Positions 20,701 to 29,145 are shown, counted from the stretch's first letter. The stretch: DNA of 64,000 bases from Vicinamibacteria bacterium (GCA_023701125.1 JAMPXO010000005.1:21859-85858), one strand, 5' to 3'. Made by a program: numbers and translations. Notes: generated by a model from the sequence alone, not told the origin.

Positions 20701-21003
20701 GCCGCGCCCGACGGCAGCTACGGCAACAGCGGGCGTGCGCTGTTCCGCCTGCCCGGCCGCAACCAGTGGGACGTGACCGTGTCGAAGAACTGGTACCCGT
20801 CGGAGGGCACCCGCCTGCAGTTCCGCGCGGACTTCATCAACGCGCTGAACCACACCCAGTACACGACCGTGGACGCCTCGTGCACGGCCGGCACCAACCA
20901 GGCCAACCTCACCTGCGCCGTCCCCGGCTCCACGTTCGGCCAGGTCACCGGCACCCGCCTGCCGCGCGAGATCCAGCTCGGCCTGAAGTTCTACTGGAAC
21001 TGA
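17758..21003 (+). CDS. Oar-like TonB-dependent receptor with carboxypeptidase-regulatory domain
   Basis: 1081-residue outer-membrane protein. Order: signal peptide ending about residue 23 (PAAAQ), CarboxypepD_reg-like domain (about 27-105; GTIVGTVSDQTGAVLPGAIV), plug (about 115-240; LPINNRNFMQLATLVPGVTS, SIEEFKVITSNFSAEWPRSG), and a beta-barrel rich in YXF-type strands ending GLKFYWN. This architecture is heavily expanded in Acidobacteriota. Characterised Oar proteins in Myxococcus act in outer-membrane signal or protein transport, and many acidobacterial members are assumed to import plant-type glycans. Codon choice is strongly biased to C-ending codons with few rare codons, suggesting high expression. 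Ligand unknown; no SusD-like partner is present. Confidence 0.92.
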   Translation: MKNRIFASLLGLGLLLPACPAAAQEINGTIVGTVSDQTGAVLPGAIVVVKNVKTGFTREVVTNESGRFLAAFLPIGTYDLTVTMSGFQRWTAKAIEVHVSDRLEFAPLLKVEGLATEVMVTAAASSVQPTGQVQNLMGSTQVTELPINNRNFMQLATLVPGVTSALDDEAQVGLTSRADISINGKRRNSVNWLVDGASNVDVGSNITLLSTPTLESIEEFKVITSNFSAEWPRSGGGVVNVVTKSGTNKYRASAYEFFRSDSMNANSFFRNLSTNPDIASKPAKLDYNNFGYTLGGPIMKDKFFFFWSQEWRKIERAPANLTANVVDPAWLNDPANLNYVAPALRDPNAVRLLAAWPQPNVGTNRYVTTAPNKNDTRQEVLRLDYTLSPKWRAMARYTHDQSVTEEVGGLFYGLAVPGIATTETTVPGNIFVLQLNGTINDSTLNEISYQFSSNKIGTINPDGTRGTREDYGYTGSELFAQNNSGRMPTVSVSGLSLIGSNQLINIEYKNHTFTDNLTLVRGNHTIKLGGLVSFESKDENAANETQGRYTFVTAGGFTAFQNFLRGNAGGLCGTGCTYSEAERDVTNHLRFNRYEMFVQDTWKPSSNLTLDFGIRYAIYPGVEDTEDVLTNFDPALYDPAAAPRFANAAGTLLVAGTGNPLNGIVVAGSNSPYGSRIHATDKNNIAPRFGFSWDPGHESKTIVRGGVGVYYDQPLVGIFEQNAFVNPPYVNTVSVQNPVLGSPGAGVPPGTTAVRNLIASSDPFDNPRTIEWNIGVVRQLYSRGVAELTYVGTRGDGLIRPIEINQAQPADVVALGSLNIARPYDGFGTIQMRQTSAKARYHGLLFNFRHDAGRAGLFNVAYTLSKNMVDATNDRDAVDLPQNPLDLDAEYALARTDRTHVLSLNWVYELPFFKDGKGLAKQVLGGWQISGIGTFQSGPPIPRIALSNTNSGRRGNRANEVADPFANVPAGLYWFNPAAYSAAPDGSYGNSGRALFRLPGRNQWDVTVSKNWYPSEGTRLQFRADFINALNHTQYTTVDASCTAGTNQANLTCAVPGSTFGQVTGTRLPREIQLGLKFYWN

Positions 21004-21025
21004 CGCCGCAGGCCTGAACCTGCCA

Positions 21026-21058
21026 GGGCCCCGTCGCGCAGACCGCGCGGCGGGGCCC
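21026..21058 (+). terminator. GC-rich hairpin after the receptor gene
   Basis: GGGCCCCG (21026-21033) pairs with CGGGGCCC (21051-21058), with an inner CGCG pair. It lies 23 nt after the receptor stop, in the gap convergent with the Cys-rich lipoprotein gene. No T-run follows, so termination may be partial or bidirectional. Confidence 0.5.
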
Positions 21059-21081
21059 TCGTCGATTCAGGCCGTTCGCGA

Positions 21082-21717
21082 CTACTCGCCGTCGAGCTTG
21101 CAGATGCCGGCGGGGCTGTTGTGGATCACGCCCCAGTCGCCCTCCTCGATCACGCACACGCCGCAACTGCCGCTCGCCGAGCAGGCGCGAAACTTGCCCC
21201 AGGACGTGATGTCCACCATGTACTGCGTGATGTCCTTCAGGACACAGGCGGCGCCGACGTTCGGCAGGCCCTCGCCGCTGCAGGCGACGTTCTGGGCGTT
21301 GACGACCTGGTACCAGTTGGGGCCGGGTCGCCCGGTGGCCGAGATGCCCGACAGGTAGTGGTCGCAGGCCTCGCGCTGGGGATCGGTCTCGAGACGGGTG
21401 TTGCAGAACTCGCCGCCGAGGCCCACCGCCGCGCAGTACTGGGCGTTCTTCACCTGCGGGCTGGCGTTGATGATCTTGCGGTTGCGCGAGGGTTCGAGCT
21501 GGACCTTGATCCGATAGCCGTACATGTCGGCGGGGTTCGGTAGCGGCGTGCCGCAGGCGGCCGCGAACGGGTTCGGGGTCGGCGTCGGGGTGGGGGTCGG
21601 CGTGGTCGCGCCCGTGGGCGGGGAGGGGACCGAGCCGCCGCCGCTGTCTCCGCCGCCGCAGGCGGCAAGCGGCAGCAGGGCCAGGCCCAGCCCGGCGAGC
21701 AGACGAAGACGACGCAT
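21082..21717 (-). CDS. Cysteine-rich lipoprotein with Pro-Thr linker
   Basis: 211 residues, family not recognised. The ATG at 21717 is fixed by a strong AGAAGGAGGT ribosome-binding site. A lipoprotein signal ends LPLAAC. A Gly/Ser stretch and a (TP)n linker (about 27-50) lead to a compact C-terminal domain with ten cysteines, including CSASGSCGVC near the end, consistent with disulfide-bonded structure outside the cell. The domain ends GICKLDGE. It is convergent with the Oar-like receptor gene and could be a surface partner, but no shared operon links them. The repetitive linker makes it likely to project from the membrane. Confidence 0.75.
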   Translation of the reverse strand: MRRLRLLAGLGLALLPLAACGGGDSGGGSVPSPPTGATTPTPTPTPTPNPFAAACGTPLPNPADMYGYRIKVQLEPSRNRKIINASPQVKNAQYCAAVGLGGEFCNTRLETDPQREACDHYLSGISATGRPGPNWYQVVNAQNVACSGEGLPNVGAACVLKDITQYMVDITSWGKFRACSASGSCGVCVIEEGDWGVIHNSPAGICKLDGE

Positions 21718-21812
21718 CGACGACCTCCTTCTCAGTGAGCGCATGAAGTCTTGATCATGCCCCGCCTCGTGTCCGGCGCGGGTGGACGCGGCGTGCAGCC
21801 CCGGCGAGCGGG

Positions 21813-22370
21813 TCAGGCGACGGCGACCACCAGGACCCTCGCGCGAACAGCGGAGCTGTTGCTCCACAGTCGGAGCTCGCCGCGCAGGATGGTGGCCGAA
21901 TCGCCGGCCTTCAGCGTGAAGGCGTCCGGCCCCAGCCGCAGCTCCACCTCGCCCTCGACGACGAAGGCGAACTCCTCGCGTGGTTGTGCCGTCGGGTGCT
22001 TGCCGCTGCGACCGCCGGGCTCGAGCGTGATCAGCAGCGGCTCGAGCAGGCGGCTGCGGGTCATCGGTCCGAGCGCTTCGATCGTCGCCTGCGACCACTG
22101 GCTGAGCAGCTCCGTGCGCTCCGACGCTCGCACCACGACGCCGCCCTCGGCCTTGCCCAGCGACGCGAAGAATTCGCCCAGGGTGACGCCCAGCGCGCAC
22201 GCGATCCGCTCCATCGAGTCGATCGAGGGCGAGACCTGGCCGGTCTCGAGCTGCGAGATGAAACTGGGCGAGAAGCGGGTCACGCCGGCGAAGGCCCGCA
22301 GGCTCTGGCCCCGCTGCTCGCGAAGCCGACGGACCAGGTCGCCGATCGCCTGTTGCTTCAGCCGTACCAC
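21813..22370 (-). CDS. XRE-family transcriptional regulator with cupin domain
   Basis: 185 residues. The N-terminal helix-turn-helix (about 8-62; LREQRGQSLRAFAGVTRFSP then SFISQLETGQVSPSIDSMER) binds DNA. The C-terminal cupin (about 100-180; PREEFAFVVEGEVELRLGPD) is a small-molecule sensor. Relatives (PuuR/SutR type) control amine, sulfur or amino-acid metabolism, usually of a neighbouring gene. The chosen GTG at 22370 has AGGA 8 nt upstream; other GTG codons further up are possible. No obvious target is adjacent: the lipoprotein lies downstream on the same strand and a decayed gene upstream. Confidence 0.87.
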   Translation of the reverse strand: MVRLKQQAIGDLVRRLREQRGQSLRAFAGVTRFSPSFISQLETGQVSPSIDSMERIACALGVTLGEFFASLGKAEGGVVVRASERTELLSQWSQATIEALGPMTRSRLLEPLLITLEPGGRSGKHPTAQPREEFAFVVEGEVELRLGPDAFTLKAGDSATILRGELRLWSNSSAVRARVLVVAVA

Positions 22371-22408
22371 AGGAAAGATCCTAACAGGCACCGCGGTCCC
22401 CCCTTGTT

Positions 22409-22724
22409 CAGTCAGGAAGAACGGTCGACACGTACCCGCTCGTGCATGCGATCTACCCGCCGCTGTTCCCCGCCCTCGTCCATGCGGGCCTGGAGGCCGT
22501 CGGAGTGCCCAACTTGTGACTGCCGCGGGTGCTCTCACAACTGGCCACGGCCTGTGTCGTGCTGCTGTTCGCCGCGCTGCTCTGCACCGCTCCGGGCTGC
22601 GCACGGGCAGCCGCCGGCCGCTGTTCGCGCTCGCCTTCTTCACGCGCCACACCGCCGGGTGGGCACCGGCCGCCGTGCTGCTCGGCGGCGTTCTCGACCC
22701 CGTGCGGCGCCGGCGGATGCCGGC
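22409..22724 (+). pseudogene. Remnant of a GT-C-like (ArnT/PMT-type) membrane protein gene
   Basis: No intact gene fills this gap. On the plus strand one frame reads DTYPLVHAIYPPLFPALVHA then a TGA at 22517. The same frame continues as LPRVLSQLATACVVLLFAAL. After a frameshift near 22600 the sequence continues LFALAFFTRHTAGWAPAAVL and on to a DP-RRR end. YPPLFP followed by hydrophobic helices and FFTRHTA is the pattern of polyprenyl-phosphate-dependent membrane glycosyltransferases. A stop, a frameshift and loss of the N-terminus mark it as decayed. It is a weak assignment made by eye. Confidence 0.5.
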
Positions 22725-23486
22725 CTACAGCTCGTAGGTGCGGCCCTGCTCCAGGATCTGCAGGCGCGGATCGGCGATCGCCAGCACCTGCTCCGTGAGC
22801 GTCGCGACGTGCCGCGGCTTGAAGCCGTAGAGGTAGATCGGCACGTCGCGCTTGATCTTCTTGACCTCCTCCGCCAGCGTCTGCGGCGAGAGGTGGCCCG
22901 AGATGTCGGCGATCCGCTGCAGCTCGTTGGGAAACGAGCACTCGGTGATGATCGCCTTCAGGTTCTGCGTGTCGTTGACGATCTCCCAGAAACGGTGGGT
23001 GGGGCCGGTGTCGGCGGAGAAGGCCAGCGCCGAGTGGGCATCCTCGACGATGAAGCCGGCGGTGGGCACCAGGTGCGAGACGCGGATCGCGCGCGCGGTC
23101 AGCCCGGCCACGTAGAACGGCTGCTCGTCGTGGACCTGGAGCAGCCGCAGCACCGGGTTCTTGTCGTTGGGCAGGCAGGTGAAGTCGGGCCAGGTCGAGT
23201 TGTTGAACAGGTGGTTTTGCAGCGCGTCGACGACCTCGGGCAGGGCGTGGATGCGCAGGCTGAAACCCGGCACGCTGAAGTTGTTGTCGATGATGAACGG
23301 CAGGCTGCAGGTGTGGTCGAGGTGGGCGTGCGAGATCAGGATGTCCCGCACGTCTTCCTGCTCGGACAGGCTGAGCGCGCCCGTCACCCATCCACCGTCG
23401 AGGCTGAGCACGTCGTTGACCAGGAAGGCCGTCATCCCGATCGACTGGACGTTCCCGCCGTAGCAGCCGAGGACCTTGAACTTCAT
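22725..23486 (-). CDS. Metallo-beta-lactamase-fold hydrolase, class II cAMP phosphodiesterase-like
   Basis: 253 residues. HAHLDH at 53-58 supplies the HxHxDH metal site. The start MKFKVLGCYGG and SLPFIIDNNFS after the metal motif resemble the PDE1/CpdP class II cyclic-nucleotide phosphodiesterases rather than RNase Z or glyoxalase II. A later Asp in AFSADTGPT and the distal YLYGFKPRHV complete the fold. If it hydrolyses cyclic nucleotides it could oppose the cNMP-binding transporter protein encoded at 33261-36497, but that link is inference. A promoter with TTGACA lies upstream at 23554-23583. Confidence 0.75.
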   Translation of the reverse strand: MKFKVLGCYGGNVQSIGMTAFLVNDVLSLDGGWVTGALSLSEQEDVRDILISHAHLDHTCSLPFIIDNNFSVPGFSLRIHALPEVVDALQNHLFNNSTWPDFTCLPNDKNPVLRLLQVHDEQPFYVAGLTARAIRVSHLVPTAGFIVEDAHSALAFSADTGPTHRFWEIVNDTQNLKAIITECSFPNELQRIADISGHLSPQTLAEEVKKIKRDVPIYLYGFKPRHVATLTEQVLAIADPRLQILEQGRTYEL

Positions 23487-23553
23487 CGTGGAAGCGTCGC
23501 CTTCGGCTCCAAGTGATTCAGGTGCAGCGCTTTGGAGGGAAGTTCGCGTCCAG

Positions 23554-23583
23554 AACGTAACACGCCCGTCTCGGAAGTGTCAA
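23554..23583 (-). promoter_or_regulatory. Sigma-70-type promoter for the metallo-hydrolase gene
   Basis: On the minus strand: TTGACA (23583-23578), 18-bp spacer, TACGTT (23559-23554). Predicted start near 23547, giving a leader of about 60 nt. The -35 abuts the terminator hairpin of the upstream OPT gene. Confidence 0.6.
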
Positions 23584-23617
23584 GACGGGCGGGGAAGTCC
23601 CGGGCTCCCCGCCCGTC
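23584..23617 (-). terminator. Terminator hairpin after the OPT transporter gene
   Basis: GACGGGCGGGG (23584-23594) pairs perfectly with CCCCGCCCGTC (23607-23617) around a 12-nt loop. On the minus strand it is followed by TTGACACTT. It lies 20 nt beyond the OPT stop. Confidence 0.6.
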
Positions 23618-23637
23618 CCATCGTCCAAGCCCCGTGA

Positions 23638-25755
23638 TTAGAGAGGCTTGCGCGTGAAGTGGTAGAGCGAAAAGGCGAGCGCGCCGAAGCCCAGCATGCC
23701 GACGAAGTCGTTGCCGTCGAGGCCCAGCGCAGGGCCGAACTTGATCGCGTCCGGCGGCAGGAAGCCCTGCCCCTCGGCCAGCTTGATGCCGATCGCCAGC
23801 AGGCCGACGATGCCGCCGGCGGCGATCAGGCCCGAGGCGTACAGCGCACCGGGGCTGGCCTCGCCTTCCTCGGTCTGCTTCATCCCGCGCTCCGCCAGCG
23901 ACTTGACCAGGCCGCCGCAGAAGATGGCAGCGGTGGTGCCGATCGACAGGTAGGAGCCGACCGCGAACGACAGCGAGCGGATGCCGAGCAGCTCGATCGC
24001 GATCACCAGGAACACGCCGAGCAGCACCAGGCCCCACGGCAGCTTCTGGTTGAGGATGCCGTTGATGACGACCGACATCAGCCGCGCCTGCGGCGCCGGC
24101 GCGTCCTGGCTGCCGATGCCCTGGGTCCACTGGTAGGCGACTTCGCCGGTCGTCTTGTCGGCCAGGTACTTGCCCTCGGGGATGGTCTTGGAGCCGATCA
24201 CGTTGACGAGCGTCCAGGTCTTGCCCTCGTGCTCCTTCTCGCCCTCGACCACGGCGCCCTCGGACAACGCGTTGGCGTTGAGCGCGAGGCTGACCTTGTC
24301 GAACTTCTGCAGGCCGGTGTTCATCGCGATCAGCGTCAGGCCGATGATCACCGCCGAGGCCGACACGCCCGCGAACAGGCCCATCTGCTGGTAGGCCGGG
24401 GTGGCGCCGACCAGGAAGCCGGTCTTCAGGTCCTGCGAGGTGGCGCCCGCGTTGGCCGCCGCGATGCAGACGACGCCGCCGATCGACAGCGCCAGCACGC
24501 CGTAGGCGGGCGCGGTCCAGCCGGCGGCCAGGAACAGCGCACAGGTCGCCATCAGGGTCGCGATCGTCATCCCCGAGACCGGGTTGGCCGAGGTGCCGAT
24601 CAGGCCGCAGATGCGGGCGGACACGGTCACGAACAGGAAGCCGAAGACCACCACCAGCACCGCGGCCGCGGCGTTGTGCAGCCACGAGGTCGGCGCGCCG
24701 GGCACCGGCAGGAAGGTGAGCACCGACCACATCATCAGCACGATCGCCGCCGAGCCGCCGAGCACGACGATCGACGGCAGGTCGCGGTCGATGCGAGCGC
24801 CGACCGTGGCGCCGCCGCCGGCGTCCTTCTTCGCGAAGCCGGCCGTCAGCGCCGAGACGATCGTGGGGATCGTCTTGACCAGCGTGATCAGGCCCGCCGC
24901 CGCGACGGAGCCGGCGCCGATGTAGCGGATGTAGTAGTTCCAGAGCTGGTCGGAGGTCATCTGCGCGATCGGGATCGGGCTCGGGTAGATGGGGTCCGGC
25001 ACCAGCGAGCCGAAGAACTTGATCGCCGGCATCATCACCATCCACGAGAACACGCCGCCGGCGAAGATCACGCCCGCGACCTTGGGGCCGATGATGAAGC
25101 CGACGCCGAGGTACTCGGAGGTGATCGCGGCGCGCAGCGAGGCGCCGGGCAGGAAGCCCGGGTTGTAGGTCGGCACCTCCTTCAGCACGCCGAAAGCGTT
25201 GCCGTTCTGCAGCAGCGTGTAGACGCCGCCGAGGCCGAGGCCGTAGAAGACCCGGCTGGCGAACGAGCCGCCCTTCTCGCCGGCGATCAGCACGTCGGCG
25301 CAGGCGGTGCCCTCGGGGTAGAGCAGGTTGCCGTGCTCCTGGACGATCAACTGGCGGCGCAGCGGGATCATGAACAGCACGCCCAGCCAGCCGCCGATCA
25401 GCGCCAGCAGGAAGATCCGCGAGTACTCGAGCGAGAAGCCGAGGAAGATCAGGGCGGGCAACGTGAAGATCACGCCGGCGGCCACCGACTCGCCGGCCGA
25501 ACCCGTGGTCTGGACGATGTTGTTCTCGAGGATGGTCGCCTTGCCCAGTGCGCGCAGCAGGCTGATCGAGAGCACCGCGATCGGGATCGAGGCCGACACG
25601 GTGAGGCCGGCGCGCAGGCCGACGTAGACGGTGACGGCGCCGAAGATGACGCCGAACACCATGCCGACGAGCACCGCCCGGACCGTGAACTCCGGCACCG
25701 GCGACGCGTCGGGGATGTAGGGCTTGAACTCGCTGGCCGCTCGCTCCTGGGACAT
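23638..25755 (-). CDS. OPT-family oligopeptide transporter
   Basis: 705 residues with about 14-16 predicted membrane helices. OPT proteins are proton-coupled importers of small peptides or metal-siderophore chelates. Family hallmarks: [20 protein letters not shown] near residue 45, [19 protein letters not shown] near 80, and HRYP-like [13 protein letters not shown] near 150. Helices cluster at 25-100, 110-135, 215-300, 345-480 and 580-700. The hydrophilic stretch around 490-560 is extracellular or cytoplasmic. GGAGGAG before the ATG at 25755 fixes the start. It ends at a strong hairpin. Substrate unknown. Confidence 0.93.
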   Translation of the reverse strand: MSQERAASEFKPYIPDASPVPEFTVRAVLVGMVFGVIFGAVTVYVGLRAGLTVSASIPIAVLSISLLRALGKATILENNIVQTTGSAGESVAAGVIFTLPALIFLGFSLEYSRIFLLALIGGWLGVLFMIPLRRQLIVQEHGNLLYPEGTACADVLIAGEKGGSFASRVFYGLGLGGVYTLLQNGNAFGVLKEVPTYNPGFLPGASLRAAITSEYLGVGFIIGPKVAGVIFAGGVFSWMVMMPAIKFFGSLVPDPIYPSPIPIAQMTSDQLWNYYIRYIGAGSVAAAGLITLVKTIPTIVSALTAGFAKKDAGGGATVGARIDRDLPSIVVLGGSAAIVLMMWSVLTFLPVPGAPTSWLHNAAAAVLVVVFGFLFVTVSARICGLIGTSANPVSGMTIATLMATCALFLAAGWTAPAYGVLALSIGGVVCIAAANAGATSQDLKTGFLVGATPAYQQMGLFAGVSASAVIIGLTLIAMNTGLQKFDKVSLALNANALSEGAVVEGEKEHEGKTWTLVNVIGSKTIPEGKYLADKTTGEVAYQWTQGIGSQDAPAPQARLMSVVINGILNQKLPWGLVLLGVFLVIAIELLGIRSLSFAVGSYLSIGTTAAIFCGGLVKSLAERGMKQTEEGEASPGALYASGLIAAGGIVGLLAIGIKLAEGQGFLPPDAIKFGPALGLDGNDFVGMLGFGALAFSLYHFTRKPL

Positions 25756-25907
25756 CGGTTTCTGGCTCCTCCGGCGGGATCTCTACGGGCTGCGCGCGGC
25801 GCGGGCGGGGCCGCCGCAAAAGGACCGAATCGGCGGATCGTAGCCGTGCCACCCGGGGGGCGCAACGCGGCGCCCGGTCTACCCCCGGCGCCGGAACGCG
25901 ATTTGCC

Positions 25908-25913
25908 TATACT
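25908..25913 (+). promoter_or_regulatory. -10 box TATACT before the secreted-protein gene
   Basis: TATACT ends 9 nt before the ATG at 25923, with no Shine-Dalgarno between. Likely leaderless or very short leader. No -35 recognised. Confidence 0.45.
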
Positions 25914-25922
25914 GGCTTCAGG

Positions 25923-27113
25923 ATGTCCACGCCCGTCCACCGGCTCGCCCTGTCGTTGTGCGCCGCCCTGACGCTGTCCGTGGCCGCGCCGGCCGTCGCC
26001 CAGATGGACGACTACGAGGCCCGCTTCGGCCCGCCCGTCGACGTGGCGCTCGACGACCTGGTCGGCAGCGGCGCCTCGTACCAGGACCGGGCGGTGCGGA
26101 CCAAGGGCCGGCTGGAGATGGTCGACCTCGGCAGCTACGCCTTCCGCACCCTGATGTACGGGCAACTGATCCGGCTGATACCCGTGCAGGAGGTGTCCTT
26201 CGAGTGGGAGCAGGCCGCGCGCTCCTGGATCGGCCGCGACGTCGAGATCGTCGGCGTGTTCCAGGCCAACCAGGCGTCGGCCGCCAACTCCGGCTCGCAG
26301 TCGATGTTCTTCATCCAGTTCTGGCGCTTCACCGGCCCGGCCGAGGAGATCAAGGGCGAGATCAAGGCCACGGACCTGACGCTCGAGCAACTGGTCGACG
26401 GCAACGGCCGCTGGGACGGAAAGATGGTCCGCGTCAGGGGCCAGTTCCGCGGGCGCAACCTGTACGGTGACCTGCCGTCGCGCTCGATGCGCGACCGCCG
26501 CGACTGGCTCGTCAAGGACGACATGTGGTCGGTCTGGGTCGGCAACCGCAAGCCGAAGGGCGACGGCTTCGACCTCGACGTCGACTCGAAGCGCGACACC
26601 GCCAAGTGGGTCGAGGTCTACGGCAAGCCGTTCACCCGCGCCGGCATCGTGTACATCGAAGCCGTGCGCGTGCTGCTGTCGAAGCCGCCCTCCGCCGACA
26701 AGTCGCGGGCCCAGGCGGCGCCCACGCCGCCACCCCCGCCGCGGCCCGTGCTGCCGCCGGTCGTCGTCTTCACGCTGCCGGTCGAAGGCGAGCCGATCGC
26801 GCCCGACGGACGGTTGACGGTCCAGTTCAGCAAGGACATGGACGAGCGCACCTTCGCCGGCCGGGTGCAGTTGCGCTACGCCGGCCCGCGGCTGCCGGGC
26901 GACCGCGACTTCGTCGGCCTGCGCCTGATCTACGAGGGCGGCCTGAAGGCGCTGATCGTCGACCCGGGCGATGCGCTGCGGCCCGGGCGCACGCTGGAGC
27001 TGCTGCTGCTGCCGGGCATCACCGACCTGACGGGGCGGGAGCTGGTGTCCCGCCCGGGCGGCACGACCTCGCTGGAAGCCGCAGAGATCGTCCGCTTCCG
27101 CGTCGGGAGCTGA
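25923..27113 (+). CDS. Secreted protein with OB-like segments and C-terminal SbsA-type Ig domain
   Basis: 396 residues, no precise family. A signal peptide ends near APAVAQ (about 27). Two successive segments (about 45-120 and 150-255) have similar layout, with a strand start such as AVRTKGRLEMV and MVRVRGQFRGRN, and look like OB-type beta barrels. A Pro-rich linker (PTPPPPPRPVLPPVVVF, about 263-283) leads to a last domain with GEPIAPDGRLTVQFSKDMD, the pattern of SbsA-like Ig (Big_5) domains that occur in cell-surface proteins. The protein is probably periplasmic or on the surface. It is followed by repeat copy C and convergent purE. Confidence 0.65.
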   Translation: MSTPVHRLALSLCAALTLSVAAPAVAQMDDYEARFGPPVDVALDDLVGSGASYQDRAVRTKGRLEMVDLGSYAFRTLMYGQLIRLIPVQEVSFEWEQAARSWIGRDVEIVGVFQANQASAANSGSQSMFFIQFWRFTGPAEEIKGEIKATDLTLEQLVDGNGRWDGKMVRVRGQFRGRNLYGDLPSRSMRDRRDWLVKDDMWSVWVGNRKPKGDGFDLDVDSKRDTAKWVEVYGKPFTRAGIVYIEAVRVLLSKPPSADKSRAQAAPTPPPPPRPVLPPVVVFTLPVEGEPIAPDGRLTVQFSKDMDERTFAGRVQLRYAGPRLPGDRDFVGLRLIYEGGLKALIVDPGDALRPGRTLELLLLPGITDLTGRELVSRPGGTTSLEAAEIVRFRVGS

Positions 27114-27119
27114 GGGAGG

Positions 27120-27203
27120 CCGCCCCCGGGGTGCGGGGGCGGAGCCGCGTCCGTTCGCGGCGTGAGCCCCCGCGGCCCGAGCGCCGGGGTTCCCCCGGCG
27201 CGA
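27120..27203 (+). repeat. Dispersed two-hairpin repeat, copy C
   Basis: Starts 6 nt after the stop at 27113 and fills the convergent gap before purE. Hairpin 2 is GCGCCGGGG (27181-27189), loop TTC, CCCCGGCGC (27193-27201). The left part carries GCGGGGGCGGAG and GTGAGCCCCCGC as pairing arms. Confidence 0.9.
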
Positions 27204-27208
27204 GCCGC

Positions 27209-27742
27209 CTATGAATCCAGCAGGGTCTTCAGGCGGCCGGGCAGGTCGGCGGCCTTGTCGGCGATCTCCTCCGCCATCTGCTTGCGGCGGTCGCCCAGCA
27301 GCCGCCGCAGGCGGCCGTCCTGCAGGGCGAGGATCGCGACGGCCAGGTGGCCGGCGTTCTTGGCGCCCATCGCGCCCACGCCCACCGTCGCCACCGGGAT
27401 GCCGGGCGGCATCTGCACGGTCGAGAGCAGGGCGTCGAAGCCCAGGAGCGGCGACGACGCCAGCGGCACGCCGATCACCGGCAGCGTCGAGTGCGCCGCC
27501 ATCGCGCCTGCCAGGTGCGCGGCCCCGCCGGCGCCGGCGACGATCACCTTCAGGCCGCGGCGCTCGGCGTTGCGGGCGAACGCCGCCGCCTCCTCCGGGC
27601 TGCGGTGGGCGGAGAGCACGCGCATGTCGTACTCCACGCCGTAGACCTCGAGCACCCGCGCCACGTCGGCCATCACGGGCAGGTCCGAGTCGCTGCCCAT
27701 CACGATCCCGACCCGCGGCTCCGCCTTCGACTTGTTCGGCAC
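27209..27742 (-). CDS. purE: N5-carboxyaminoimidazole ribonucleotide mutase
   Basis: Class I PurE, converting N5-CAIR to CAIR in purine synthesis. 177 residues; [13 protein letters not shown] near residue 13, SAHRSPEE with the catalytic His, and [20 protein letters not shown] are diagnostic. The GTG at 27742 follows an AGGAGC tract and starts 11 nt after the purD stop. No ATG is available in frame nearby. PurK, normally needed with class I PurE, is not in the window. The gene forms a two-gene operon with purD on the minus strand. Confidence 0.94.
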   Translation of the reverse strand: MPNKSKAEPRVGIVMGSDSDLPVMADVARVLEVYGVEYDMRVLSAHRSPEEAAAFARNAERRGLKVIVAGAGGAAHLAGAMAAHSTLPVIGVPLASSPLLGFDALLSTVQMPPGIPVATVGVGAMGAKNAGHLAVAILALQDGRLRRLLGDRRKQMAEEIADKAADLPGRLKTLLDS

Positions 27743-27753
27743 GGCCTTCGCTC

Positions 27754-29052
27754 CTACTTGGCTGCGGCGGCGCCCAGCCTCGCGATCGCGCGGCCGCCGA
27801 TGTCCTTGCGGTACGTCATGCCGTCGAAGGCGACCTTCGCGGTCGCCTCGTACGCGCGCTGCACGGCCGCGGGCAGGCTGGCACCCAGCGCCGTCACGCC
27901 CAGCACCCGGCCGCCGACGGTGACCAGCTTGCCGTCGCGGAGCGCTGTCGCAGCGTGGAAGACGGCCACGTCCGCCTGGCCCGCGAGGTCCTCGAGGCCG
28001 CGGATCTCCTGGCCGGTCTGGACGGCCTCCGGGTAGCCGGCGGCGGTCACGACCACGCACGCGCAGGCCTCCTTGGCCCACTCCAGCTTGACGTCCTTGA
28101 GCTGGCCCGCGGCTACGCCCTGCAGCACCGGCACCACGTCGCTCTTCAGCCGGGCCAGGATCACCTGCGCCTCGGGGTCGCCGAAGCGGGCGTTGAACTC
28201 CAGCACCTTCGGCCCCTTGTCCGTGATCATCAGCCCGGCGTAGAGCACGCCCTGGAAGCGGCGGCCCTCCTTCTCGAGCCCGGCGATCGTCGGCAGGATC
28301 ACCTCGGCCATCACCTGCTTGTGGGCGTCGAGCGTGAGGTGGGTCGCCGGCGAGACGGCACCCATGCCGCCGGTGTTGGGCCCGGTGTCGCCGTCGCCGA
28401 CGCGCTTGTGGTCCTGCACCGAGACCATCGGTAGCACGGTCTTGCCGTCCGAGAAGACGAGGAACGAGACCTCCTCGCCGGGCAGGAACTCCTCGATCAC
28501 GATCTTCGCGGTGGCCGAGCCGAAGCGCTTGTCGGTCATCAGCGCGCGGGCGGTGGCCTCCGCCTCCGCCTGGTCCTTCGCCACCACGGCGCCCTTGCCG
28601 CCGGCCAGGCCGTCGGCCTTGAGCACGACCGGGAAGCCGAACGGTGCCCGCGCGCAGCAGGCGAGCGCCTCGTCGAGCGAGTTGCAGACCTCGTAGCGGG
28701 GCGACGGCACCTTGTGGCGCGACATGAACTCGCGGGAGAAGGCCTTGGAGCCTTCGATCTCGGCGGCGCCGCGGGTCGGCGAGAAGATCGGCAGGCCGCG
28801 TCGCGAGAACTCGTCGGCGATGCCCAGCACCATCGGCAGCTCGGGCCCGACCACGGTCAGACCGACGCGGGCGTCCTGGGCGAAGTCGGCCAACTCGACG
28901 ATGTCGGAGGTCTCGATCGGCAGGCAGGTGGCCAGTTGCGCGATGCCCGCGTTGCCGGGCGCGCAGTAGACCTCCTTGACCAGCGGGCTCTGACGGATCT
29001 TCCAGACGAGCGCGTGCTCGCGTCCCCCGTTGCCGACGACGAGAACCTTCAA
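27754..29052 (-). CDS. purD: Phosphoribosylamine-glycine ligase
   Basis: Second step of purine synthesis: ATP-dependent ligation of glycine to phosphoribosylamine. 432 residues with the N-terminal VLVVGNGGREHALVWK motif, an ATP-grasp domain (KADGLAGGKGAVVA near 140) and NTGGMGAVSPA near 230. The start is TTG at 29052, with an AAGGGG tract about 9 nt upstream, because the family begins exactly there; the frame stays open upstream without family similarity. purE follows 11 nt after its stop. A TTGACA-containing promoter candidate lies at 29096-29124. Confidence 0.95.
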   Translation of the reverse strand: MKVLVVGNGGREHALVWKIRQSPLVKEVYCAPGNAGIAQLATCLPIETSDIVELADFAQDARVGLTVVGPELPMVLGIADEFSRRGLPIFSPTRGAAEIEGSKAFSREFMSRHKVPSPRYEVCNSLDEALACCARAPFGFPVVLKADGLAGGKGAVVAKDQAEAEATARALMTDKRFGSATAKIVIEEFLPGEEVSFLVFSDGKTVLPMVSVQDHKRVGDGDTGPNTGGMGAVSPATHLTLDAHKQVMAEVILPTIAGLEKEGRRFQGVLYAGLMITDKGPKVLEFNARFGDPEAQVILARLKSDVVPVLQGVAAGQLKDVKLEWAKEACACVVVTAAGYPEAVQTGQEIRGLEDLAGQADVAVFHAATALRDGKLVTVGGRVLGVTALGASLPAAVQRAYEATAKVAFDGMTYRKDIGGRAIARLGAAAAK

Positions 29053-29095
29053 ACGGACACCCCTTGCCACGCACGACCGCAGAAACGCTGCGCGA

Positions 29096-29124
29096 AACCT
29101 CTCACGCCGGGGCGTCAGTGTCAA
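29096..29124 (-). promoter_or_regulatory. Candidate promoter for purD-purE
   Basis: Minus strand: TTGACA (29124-29119), 17-bp spacer, GAGGTT (29101-29096). The -35 is perfect but the -10 lacks its first T. It would give a leader of about 40 nt before the TTG start. Confidence 0.4.
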
Positions 29125-29145
29125 CGGTCTGAACGCGCCTTTTGC

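Noticed and set aside
16717..20853. 1378-codon minus-strand open frame
   Set aside because: Antisense to ftsX and the Oar-like receptor, with Val/Asp/Arg-rich repetitive composition typical of GC-rich shadow frames.
21813..23486. Mobile element around the XRE regulator
   Set aside because: No integrase, transposase, terminal repeats or shift in base composition. The XRE-cupin type is a metabolic regulator, not a phage repressor.
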